From Candidatus Solibacter sp. (GTDB taxonomy: Bacteria; Acidobacteriota; Terriglobia; Bryobacterales; Bryobacteraceae), in NCBI GenBank assembly GCA_017883345.1, contig JADGNT010000015.1:1-16388 (forward strand): a stretch of DNA of 16,388 nt, written 5' to 3'. This document shows, in pieces, positions 7,505-13,495 of this stretch. How positions within the stretch are numbered: the stretch's first letter is position 1; each line of letters starts with the position of its first letter. The position numbers and the translations under genes were made by a program. The notes beneath the pieces are model-generated. The model was not told the DNA's origin and did no database searches. It worked only from the letters and a program-made list of their open reading frames with translations.

Positions 7505-8545
7505 CTACGATTCCACCGGGAATGGGCCTACGGTAACTACCAGTTTAGTACCATCCGGCCCACTTTCGACGTCCAATCTCCCGCCCAGCTCTTGCGCGTT
7601 TTCGCGGATCGAGCGCAAACCGATGCCGGAAGCCATGCTGGTGGGAGCGGAAAACACCCGCTGTGCATCGAACCCCACGCCGTTATCGCGGATGCTGAGA
7701 GAGATCTGGCCGCCAGAGACCTCCAGAGCCACGACGATGCGCGTGGCCCGCGAGTGCCGCGCCAGGTTGGAGAGCGCTTCCTGCAATCCACGGTAGATCA
7801 GGATCTTCACTTCCAGAGCGGGTTCCCAGGGTAAGGGATCGATCTGAAGGGATGCCTCGAAGCGTTGCGGAACACCGCTGATGTCCCACAATTGGCGGAT
7901 TGCGGATTCCAGTGTAAGCCTTTGCCATTCTGGTGGATGCAGCCGCCTGGCGATGTCGCGGATCTGCTCCAGGGTGTCCGCCGCGAGGATGGAGATGCTG
8001 TTCAGCGCCTGCGCGACGTTGCCCGGGGGCGATGGTAATTCGGTAGAGATCACTTCAAGTTGCAGACGGATGGCGGCCAGCATCTGGCCGACGCCGGTAT
8101 GCAGTTCGCGCCCCAATCGCTGGCGTTCCATCTCAATCTGGCGTACGGCTTTGCGCCCGCCGCGCCCGCGCCGCTGTTGCGCGGTGGCAAACAGGCGCCG
8201 CTCCAACCCCAGCAGTTGGAGCAAATGACCGGTGAGCCGCCTCTGGAGCACCAACAGGTCCTTGGTTTCCTGGGGTTCCACTTCCACCGCCTGGGCTCCG
8301 ATCAGCACGCTGGTTGGCGACTCCCAGACCAGCCAGAAGTGTAGGGGCGCAACCTCGATCTCACGGGTGGCTCGCGGACGCGAACTCCGGCGAATGATCG
8401 CATCCGACAAATGCTCCGGATTCCGCAAGACTATGCGAGTCGAATTGTTCATCCAGAGCACACGCCCCAGGAAGTCGCATTCCAACAACAACGGACATGT
8501 GACGCTTCCCTTGTGCATGGACTCGGATTCCACGCTGTAATCCAA
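7505..8545 (-). CDS. Soluble HisKA_3-type sensor histidine kinase
   Basis: A 346-residue kinase. The N-terminal part (about 15-90) looks PAS-like (LLLECDFLGRVLWMN) and is followed by a helical linker. The dimerisation and phosphoacceptor segment ERQRLGRELHTGVGQ places the autophosphorylated histidine at 149, as in the NarX/DegS group. The ATPase domain has an N-box (QEALSNLARH, 255-264), the G1 box DNGVGF (287-292) and the G2 box GIGL (307-310). No membrane segment is seen, so the signal is probably sensed in the cytoplasm. A TTG start at 8545 is preferred because AGGAG sits 8 bases upstream (8554-8558). The first in-frame ATG (8518) has only a weak site and would remove nine residues. It is the likely partner of the response regulator just downstream. 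Confidence 0.93.
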   Translation of the reverse strand: MDYSVESESMHKGSVTCPLLLECDFLGRVLWMNNSTRIVLRNPEHLSDAIIRRSSRPRATREIEVAPLHFWLVWESPTSVLIGAQAVEVEPQETKDLLVLQRRLTGHLLQLLGLERRLFATAQQRRGRGGRKAVRQIEMERQRLGRELHTGVGQMLAAIRLQLEVISTELPSPPGNVAQALNSISILAADTLEQIRDIARRLHPPEWQRLTLESAIRQLWDISGVPQRFEASLQIDPLPWEPALEVKILIYRGLQEALSNLARHSRATRIVVALEVSGGQISLSIRDNGVGFDAQRVFSAPTSMASGIGLRSIRENAQELGGRLDVESGPDGTKLVVTVGPFPVES

Positions 8546-8651
8546 CCAGAGGTCTCCTGTAGTTGAGGATCTTTCCTAGCCAGCATGTCAGCATGTGAAG
8601 ACGCCCGCAATCACGGTACGTACCCAGTACTTCCCGTATCCACCACAGGGC

Positions 8652-8680
8652 TTGCATTCGTGTGACGGTCATACTATAAG
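8652..8680 (+). promoter_or_regulatory. Candidate promoter giving a nearly leaderless transcript
   Basis: TTGCAT (-35) and TATAAG (-10, five of six matches) are separated by 17 bases. Transcription would be expected to start around 8687, only about four bases before the ATG at 8691. This agrees with the lack of a clear ribosome site in front of that ATG. The pair lies in the divergent gap between the histidine kinase gene and the plus-strand gene. Confidence 0.42.
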
Positions 8681-8690
8681 TGGATCAGCC

Positions 8691-9161
8691 ATGTCACGAG
8701 TTCTCAACTATGTACCGCGTGTTGCGCTTTTCCTGGCGGGGGTCGCCGCGGCTGCCATTACCCTGCCCCGGCGCGAACGCGCCGGCATGGATTCAGCCAC
8801 GGCTGATGAAGTGAAGCGCTCGCTGGCCGGTCTGGAAGCCCGCCTGCAAACCCGCGAGACTGCCGATGCGGCACGTTTCGCCCGAGTCGAGATTCGCCTC
8901 GAAGAGCACGCCGCCAAGCTGGCGGATGTCCCGTCTACCGGCCAAATCGTTGCAGCCATGGAACAATTACTATCCAGAACCATGGCATCTCTGGATGACC
9001 GTCTGACCACCCAGGTACACTCCATCGAAGTTCTCAAAACCACCGTGTCACAGACCGATAGCCTGCTCGAGAGAGTGCTGGAGTCCCTCGATTCGCTCCA
9101 GACGTTCACGGATACTGTGGATATTGCCGAAGATCCGTTGCTCAGCCAGGCGAGGATGTAA
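8691..9161 (+). CDS. Membrane-anchored coiled-coil protein of unknown function
   Basis: A 156-residue protein. One hydrophobic segment near the N-terminus (about 8-25, VALFLAGVAAAAITL) is followed by Arg-rich residues, which suggests an inner-membrane anchor. From about residue 35 to 145 the sequence is a long run of helix with heptad-like leucines and alternating charge (for example VKRSLAGLEARLQTRE and LLERVLESLDSLQTF), which predicts a coiled coil. No enzymatic motif is seen. The ATG at 8691 is chosen because it fits the promoter and directly precedes the membrane segment. An in-frame GTG at 8595 would add 32 unconvincing residues. It is divergent from the histidine kinase gene. A structural, scaffold or chemosensory-accessory role is possible but not shown. 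Confidence 0.65.
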   Translation: MSRVLNYVPRVALFLAGVAAAAITLPRRERAGMDSATADEVKRSLAGLEARLQTRETADAARFARVEIRLEEHAAKLADVPSTGQIVAAMEQLLSRTMASLDDRLTTQVHSIEVLKTTVSQTDSLLERVLESLDSLQTFTDTVDIAEDPLLSQARM

Positions 9162-9200
9162 TCTGTTTGGAGGTACCTGAGTGTGGTTTTTTCCTACTAG

Positions 9201-9220
9201 AAATCAGGGATCCCTGATTT
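9201..9220. promoter_or_regulatory. Perfect 20-bp palindrome
   Basis: AAATCAGGGATCCCTGATTT is a perfect palindrome lying 40 bases after one small gene and 41 bases before the next. As DNA it could be an operator for the gene at 9262; a weak CTGATT/CATACT promoter pair overlaps its right arm. As RNA it could fold into an 8-bp stem with a GATC loop followed by GCTTTTG, which could act as a weak terminator for the upstream gene. The sequence alone does not decide between these. Confidence 0.5.
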
Positions 9221-9261
9221 GCTTTTGTCGTAAAACATACTACCCTCAGGAGTGGTAGGTA

Positions 9262-9462
9262 ATGGACCTCTCCAAAGTACTAGAGCAGTTACGTAGGGAA
9301 TTGGCGCACGTGGATGCAGCCATTCTCAGCCTGGAGCGGTTGCAGGCGAAGGTAGCCCGGCGCGGGCGCCCGCCCACGATGCTGTCGGAACTCCGCAAGG
9401 CCCACCCCGCGCCTAGGCCGATCGGGCGACGGCAGGCGCGCGGCAGTCCCCCCATCGAGTAA
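9262..9462 (+). CDS. Small basic protein with a helical N-terminus and an RGRPP motif
   Basis: A 66-residue protein of unknown function. The first 30 residues form a predicted amphipathic helix (MDLSKVLEQLRRELAHVDAA). They are followed by ARRGRPP, which resembles the AT-hook core that binds the minor groove of DNA, and a basic Pro/Arg-rich tail. Helix plus basic RGRPP tail suggests nucleic-acid contact; that is inference. From memory, small proteins of this build are frequent in acidobacterial genomes. A good ribosome site (AGGAG, 9248-9252) lies 9 bases before the ATG. That site sits in the loop of a short possible hairpin, CTACC (9240-9244) with GGTAG (9254-9258), so translation might be controlled there. 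Confidence 0.68.
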   Translation: MDLSKVLEQLRRELAHVDAAILSLERLQAKVARRGRPPTMLSELRKAHPAPRPIGRRQARGSPPIE

Positions 9463-9519
9463 GCAGACACTGCAACTCCGGGCGGCGGCTCGGCTGTCGA
9501 GGGGGCGCCGTTTGCCAAT

Positions 9520-9831
9520 TTACCCGTGGCTGCGATTCTTCACCAGGAGCTGGATCGCGCCGGACAGACGCATATCATCCTTATCGCATGCCTCGGCGAT
9601 CTCGTAGTTTTCGGATGGATCCGATTCGCCCGTAATGCACGTGAAGCAGGCGTTCCCGGCTTCCGCCGACCCGATGACCCAGATTGGCGCGCCACAGTGG
9701 CACCGGCTTCCAGCCCGGTACGCATCGAGCGCCGATTGCAGCCGCTTGGTTACCGCGCCGGCAGTCTCGCCGCGATTATTCCGCAGGTGCAAGCGAACGT
9801 AGTCAGGGATCTTTATTGGCACGAAACCCAT
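9520..9831 (-). CDS. Small cysteine-rich protein of unknown function, downstream of ssb
   Basis: A 103-residue protein. The N-terminal half is helical and charged. The middle has a compact block with CHC around residue 44 and CFTC around residue 62, and a single cysteine about 20 residues later. The two pairs, about 17 residues apart, resemble a zinc-ribbon site. The block CGAPIWVIGSA and CFTCITGESDP looks like a conserved domain rather than chance, but I cannot name the family. The gene starts 20 bp after the ssb stop on the same strand and has no clear ribosome site, so it may be co-transcribed with ssb. Its 3' end converges with the small plus-strand gene that stops at 9462. Confidence 0.65.
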   Translation of the reverse strand: MGFVPIKIPDYVRLHLRNNRGETAGAVTKRLQSALDAYRAGSRCHCGAPIWVIGSAEAGNACFTCITGESDPSENYEIAEACDKDDMRLSGAIQLLVKNRSHG

Positions 9832-9851
9832 GGCTTGATGCGGCTCGCGTT

Positions 9852-10343
9852 TTAGAACGGAACGTCGTCGTCGGTGATGCCCTGGTTGAAATCCTCGGCC
9901 GGCTGCGCAGAGGGTGCCGCTGGCGGACGCTGCGCGGAACGGGGCATCGATACGGGCCGGTCATAATCGCCGGAGCCCTCCGGGGGAGCGTCGCCGCGAC
10001 CACCGCCGCCACCCAGCAAGACCAGGTTTTGAGCGTCGCAGACTACTTCGGTGAAGTACTTCTTGTGCCCTTCTTTGTCGTCATAACTGCGAGTTTCGAG
10101 ACGGCCTTCCAGATAGATTTGCTTACCTTTGAGCAGGAAATTGGCGACATGCTCCGTTTTCCAGACGGCGATATTGTGCCAGTCCGTGATCTCTTTCCAT
10201 TCGCCAGACTGCTGGTCTTTGGTGGAACGATTCGTCGCCAAGGAAAACTTGGAAATCGAAATTCCGCTGGGGGTGAATTTGGTGTCGGCATCCTTGCCAA
10301 GATGCCCGATGAGAATGACTTTGTTGACGCTTTTAGATGCCAT
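9852..10343 (-). CDS. ssb: Single-stranded DNA-binding protein
   Basis: A 163-residue SSB. The OB-fold (about 1-110) starts with SVNKVILIGHLGKDADTKFTPSG and includes the typical segments FSLATNRSTKDQQSGEWKE, TDWHNIAVWK and KGKQIYLEGRLETRSYDDKEG. A Gly-rich stretch and a Pro/Ala/Gln-rich disordered tail follow. The protein ends in the acidic tip DDDVPF, which recruits other repair and replication proteins in this family. It coats single-stranded DNA as a tetramer during replication, repair and recombination. The ATG at 10343 is preferred, with AGGA just upstream. A GTG four codons earlier has no ribosome site and overlaps that AGGA. Length and domain order are normal for a housekeeping SSB. 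Confidence 0.95.
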   Translation of the reverse strand: MASKSVNKVILIGHLGKDADTKFTPSGISISKFSLATNRSTKDQQSGEWKEITDWHNIAVWKTEHVANFLLKGKQIYLEGRLETRSYDDKEGHKKYFTEVVCDAQNLVLLGGGGGRGDAPPEGSGDYDRPVSMPRSAQRPPAAPSAQPAEDFNQGITDDDVPF

Positions 10344-10395
10344 CTTATCCTGCACTGTAACACACCCCGGGCACGGCGGCGGGCGCTTTTCGGGT

Positions 10396-10485
10396 GCTTA
10401 ACCGTTTTCGGGAAAGCGGGCCATGAACACGCCTTCCCTGGCAGGATACGCCCCATTTTCGTCGTGTACCCGAAAACGTTTAAGC
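10396..10485. repeat. 17-bp inverted repeat between the TPR gene and ssb
   Basis: The arms GCTTAACCGTTTTCGGG (10396-10412) and CCCGAAAACGTTTAAGC (10469-10485) are inverted copies with one mismatch, separated by 56 bases. A further CCCGAAAAGCGC-type copy lies just outside the left arm (minus strand). The repeat occupies the gap after the TPR gene and before ssb on the minus strand. It could form a long hairpin that ends transcription of the TPR gene, be a paired operator for ssb, or be a small dispersed repeat. Confidence 0.55.
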
Positions 10486-10517
10486 AGCCGCGCTTTTCGC
10501 CGCCGATTTCGCGGCCG

Positions 10518-11768
10518 CTACTGGATCGACGCGGCGCCGCACGCGGAGGCCAGGGAACGGGCCTCGTCCCGGGGGAAAAACGGCGAGACCTTGGCCAAGG
10601 CGAGATTCAGCGACTGGCGGGCCTCGCCGCAGGCGCCGCCGGCTACCGCCGCCAGATGACGCCATGCGCGGGCGTCGGGGAGCAGCGCGCCCGTCATCTC
10701 GAAATTCAGCGCGCTAGAGAATTCCTCTTCGGCGCGCGCGAAATCCTGGCGGCGATAGAGAACGATGCCGCGATAGAGGTGGGCCTCGCCGCTCGCCAGA
10801 TCCAGGGCCGCGGCAAACGCGAAACGGCTGGCCAGGTTGTAGTCCGCCAGCGCCGCGTCCTTGCTGCCGGCGAGTTCCTTGGCGCGAGCCCGCAGGAATA
10901 GCGCGTACGGACTGGCGGAATCGGCCTGGATGGAGGCATCCAGCGTAAGCATGGCGCCGGGGAGATCTCCGGCCAGCAAGCGCGCACCGCCCCAATCGGC
11001 GAGCGCGGAAGCATACTGAGGCCGCGGCCCGAGCGCTTGCAGAAAAGTGGGTCCCTCGCCCTGCCAGATACGCTTCCACCGATCGATGGCCTGGGCGTAT
11101 TGCGCAGCCGCGGGGCCGTACCTGGCGTTGTCGAAATCGCGGCGGCCCTGCACCCACACGCTCCAGCCGGAGCCGGGCGTCCGGGAGAAATGGCGCGCCG
11201 CTTCGTCCAGTTGGTTGCCACGCAGGGCAATCCAACCCAGCCATTGGGCTCCTCCAGCCAGCAACTCAGCGCAGAACGTGGCCGGCATCAGGTCAGGTTT
11301 ACACGACGGCGATTCCAGTGCGGCGGCTATTTCCTGGCGCGCCCCGGCAGCCACAGCGCCGGTCGCGGCGTGCAAGCGGGCGATGCCGGCAAATACGCGC
11401 AGGGCCGCGGACACCGGCTCGGGCGGCGCGTGCTTCGGGCTCTTGCGGATGCGATCCGGCCAGACTTCGATGGCCTTGTCAAACTCGGCGGCGGCGGCCA
11501 GAAACTGGCGAGGGTCCTCGCTAGCCGCGGCGCCGGCGAAGTTGCAGTAGCCTTTCCGGTAAAATAGCAGCGATCGTTCTTCCGGAGAGCTCACCGACAG
11601 GGCGGCCGCCTGCGACTGCATGCATACTTCGGCATCCGGGATGCGCGGCCGGGACACGCTCTCCACGCGCTCGAAATCCGACTGCGCCTTCAGAGCGGTG
11701 GCCGCTTGGCGCTTGTCGGCGGCGAGGAGGATGAATGTTGCCAAGAGTGCCAGCGCGCAGACCTTCAT
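10518..11768 (-). CDS. Exported TPR-like repeat protein
   Basis: A 416-residue protein starting with a signal peptide (MKVCALALLATFILLAADKRQA); the N-terminal cysteine is too early to be a standard lipobox. Most of the rest is Ala-rich helical repeats of the tetratricopeptide type. The best are around LAAAAEFDKAIEVWPD (about 88-103), RYGPAAAQYAQAIDRW, GARLLAGDLPGAMLTLDASIQAD, RAKELAGSKDAALADYNLA and YRGIVLYRRQDFARAEEEFSSAL. Such repeats bind other proteins; no catalytic motif is present, and the partner is unknown. It lies 117 bp after the adaptor gene of the efflux locus, beyond a possible terminator, so it may be a separate unit. The ribosome site is weak (GGTGAT). Product name is by fold only. 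Confidence 0.8.
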   Translation of the reverse strand: MKVCALALLATFILLAADKRQAATALKAQSDFERVESVSRPRIPDAEVCMQSQAAALSVSSPEERSLLFYRKGYCNFAGAAASEDPRQFLAAAAEFDKAIEVWPDRIRKSPKHAPPEPVSAALRVFAGIARLHAATGAVAAGARQEIAAALESPSCKPDLMPATFCAELLAGGAQWLGWIALRGNQLDEAARHFSRTPGSGWSVWVQGRRDFDNARYGPAAAQYAQAIDRWKRIWQGEGPTFLQALGPRPQYASALADWGGARLLAGDLPGAMLTLDASIQADSASPYALFLRARAKELAGSKDAALADYNLASRFAFAAALDLASGEAHLYRGIVLYRRQDFARAEEEFSSALNFEMTGALLPDARAWRHLAAVAGGACGEARQSLNLALAKVSPFFPRDEARSLASACGAASIQ

Positions 11769-11844
11769 GGATAATCACCGCGCATCTAGCGTGCCGTTGT
11801 GCGGAAGGGTACGGAGAGATGGCCTACACTAAGCGCGGCGAAGA

Positions 11845-11866
11845 ACGTCGGCAAGGACGCCGACGT
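11845..11866 (-). terminator. Possible terminator after the EmrA-like gene
   Basis: An 8-bp perfect stem, ACGTCGGC (minus strand from 11866) with GCCGACGT, has a 6-base loop and is followed on the minus strand by TCTTCG. It starts about 20 bases after the stop codon at 11886. The stem is strong but the T-run is short, so termination may be partial. Confidence 0.42.
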
Positions 11867-11885
11867 GGCAGCCTGAAAGGCTACT

Positions 11886-13157
11886 CTACTTAGTAAAGAT
11901 GGTGGCGTCCACGTTCATACCGGGGCGCAGCACCAGGCCGTTGGTCTGGTCGATCAGGATCTTCACCGGAATGCGCTGCACCACCTTGACGAAGTTACCG
12001 GTGGCGTTCTCCGGGGGGAGCAGACTCAAGCGGCTGCCGGTGGCGCCGGAGATGGAATCCACGTGGCCGGAGACGGAGCGTCCGTACATGTCCACTTGGA
12101 TTTCGGCGCGCTGCCCGGGATGGACCGTGGCCAATTGCGTCTCCTTGAAATTGGCCGTGACCCACACGTCCTGCAATGGAATGATGGTCATGAGGCTCTG
12201 GCCGGGCTGAACGATCTGTCCGGGCTCCACCGATTTGCGGGTGACCACGCCATCCACCGGGGCCACCAGGGTGGTGTAGCCGAGTTGCAGTTCGGCCGCC
12301 GCCAGGTTGGCGCGCGCGCCCTCGACACCGGCCGCGGCAGTGCCGCTTTCGGCGCGGCGCACGTCCACCTGCTTGCGATTGGCCTGTGACGCCTCCACCT
12401 GGGCCTGGGCCAGGCTGACGCGCGATTGCGCGGCGGCCACCGCCGCCTTGCGAATGCCCGCGTTCTGTTGCACCGAAGCCACCTGCTCCTGGGTAGCGCG
12501 CAGTTCGCTCTCGGCGACCCGCGCGGCCGCCTGGTAGGCGTCGTATTGCAGGCGTGAGATCTCGGTCTTGTCGAGCAGCGGCTTCATGCGTGCGAGATCG
12601 GCCTGAGCGCGCTCATTGCTCGCCTGCTTGGTCCGCACGTTGGCTTCGACGACGGCGATATCGGAGCTGGCGGCCTGCTCGTACCCGAGGCGGGCGCGAT
12701 CCAGTTCGGCCATGGCGTCGGCGAGCTGCGCGGTGGCGCCCGAGGCGCCGGATTGGGTGGTTTCATTGGTCAGGGGCACTACCGTCTGGGCGGTATGCAA
12801 CTGGCTCTGCGCCTGCAACAGGGCGGCGCGGGCGATATCCACCCTGGCCTGGTAATCGCGCGGGTCGATGCGCACCAGGATATCGCCGGCCTTCACGGGC
12901 TGGTTGTCCTTGGCCAGCACTTCGAGCACGTTTCCGGGAATCTTGGGCGCGATCGCCGTGATGTGCGCGTCCACCTGAGCGTCGTCGCTCGACACGCGGT
13001 CGAGGAAATGGAAGTAGGCCCAGGCGCCGGCCGCCAGCGCCACCACCAGCATGCCCAGCACGATGAACTTGACGGGCGAGCGCCGGGGCTCCTCCGCCGG
13101 GGGCTGCACCGCAAGCGGTCTCTGCGATCTTGACAATTCGTCCATCACGTCAGGCAT
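11886..13157 (-). CDS. emrA: EmrA/HlyD-type membrane fusion protein of an efflux pump
   Basis: A 423-residue periplasmic adaptor. A cytoplasmic N-terminus (1-28) precedes one membrane helix (about 29-50). The lipoyl-like domain is split: HITAIAPKIPGNVLEVLAKD with VKAGDILVRIDP (64-100) and TTLVAPVDGVVTRKSVEPGQ later. Between the halves is a long Ala/Gln-rich coiled-coil hairpin (about 105-290). The end, ENATGNFVKVVQRIPVKI then LRPGMNVDATI, is typical of EmrA. It would connect an inner-membrane MFS pump to a TolC channel to export drugs or other small molecules. ATG 13157 has AGG directly against it; ATG 13145 (four codons later) has AGGA 11 bases upstream, so the exact start is unsure. It is separated from the pump gene by 335 bp holding a repeat island. 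Confidence 0.92.
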   Translation of the reverse strand: MPDVMDELSRSQRPLAVQPPAEEPRRSPVKFIVLGMLVVALAAGAWAYFHFLDRVSSDDAQVDAHITAIAPKIPGNVLEVLAKDNQPVKAGDILVRIDPRDYQARVDIARAALLQAQSQLHTAQTVVPLTNETTQSGASGATAQLADAMAELDRARLGYEQAASSDIAVVEANVRTKQASNERAQADLARMKPLLDKTEISRLQYDAYQAAARVAESELRATQEQVASVQQNAGIRKAAVAAAQSRVSLAQAQVEASQANRKQVDVRRAESGTAAAGVEGARANLAAAELQLGYTTLVAPVDGVVTRKSVEPGQIVQPGQSLMTIIPLQDVWVTANFKETQLATVHPGQRAEIQVDMYGRSVSGHVDSISGATGSRLSLLPPENATGNFVKVVQRIPVKILIDQTNGLVLRPGMNVDATIFTK

Positions 13158-13163
13158 CCTATA

Positions 13164-13193
13164 TTATTACCTTCCCTCACTTGGATGGGGCAA
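13164..13193 (-). promoter_or_regulatory. Candidate promoter directly before the EmrA-like gene
   Basis: On the minus strand TTGCCC (13193-13188) and TAATAA (13169-13164) are 18 bases apart, just before the ATG at 13157. Transcription would begin very near that ATG, favouring a leaderless start or the second ATG at 13145. The pair would let the adaptor gene be expressed independently of the disrupted pump gene. Confidence 0.35.
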
Positions 13194-13288
13194 GCCGGGG
13201 GCCAGATCCATCCCGCTCTCCAACGCGCTCATCCGACTGGATTTCTGCGTACCTCCCGCGCCCTGGAGCCAGCCGGTTGTGCCGCTAT

Positions 13289-13299
13289 TTCGGCACTTA
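13289..13299. repeat. Left copy of an 11-bp direct repeat flanking the repeat island
   Basis: TTCGGCACTTA occurs here and again at 13485-13495, exactly on either side of the repeat island and in the same orientation. This is what a target-site duplication looks like. Confidence 0.7.
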
Positions 13300-13484
13300 A
13301 ACCCGGGGACAGACGGAACGTTTTCCAGTTTTCCTGGAACCCGTGGACAGACGGGAACCCGGGGACAGACGGAACGTTTTCCAGTTTTCCTGGCTCTTTC
13401 GAGCTATAGAAACCCGGTGAACGTTCCGTCTGTCCCCGGGTTTTAAGAAACCGGTGAACGTTCCGTCTGTCCCCGGGTTTTTTC
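13300..13484. mobile_element. 185-bp island of nested inverted and direct repeats (MITE-like or REP-like)
   Basis: The island begins and ends with a perfect 23-bp inverted repeat (13300-13322 and 13457-13479) whose core is GGGGACAGACGGAACGTT. Inside, the left half has two identical 38-bp direct copies (13300-13337 and 13356-13393) with a short degenerate copy between (13338-13355). The right half has two identical 31-bp copies in the opposite sense (13414-13444 and 13451-13481). Each right-hand unit has its own end-pairing arms (AAACCCGG with CCGGGTTT). No open frame for a transposase is present, so any movement would need an enzyme supplied elsewhere. The flanking 11-bp direct repeats favour an insertion. 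The alternative is a cluster of REP-type palindromes, which usually do not duplicate the target. Confidence 0.68.
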
Positions 13485-13495
13485 TTCGGCACTTA
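13485..13495. repeat. Right copy of the 11-bp direct repeat, containing the pump gene's stop codon
   Basis: The second TTCGGCACTTA. Read on the minus strand it begins with TAA, the stop codon of the pump gene (13495-13493). An insertion at this exact site leaves the coding region intact up to its stop. Confidence 0.7.

Noticed and set aside
13300..13484. Repeat island as a CRISPR array
   Set aside because: Repeats are in both orientations, spacers are very short or absent, and no cas gene is nearby.
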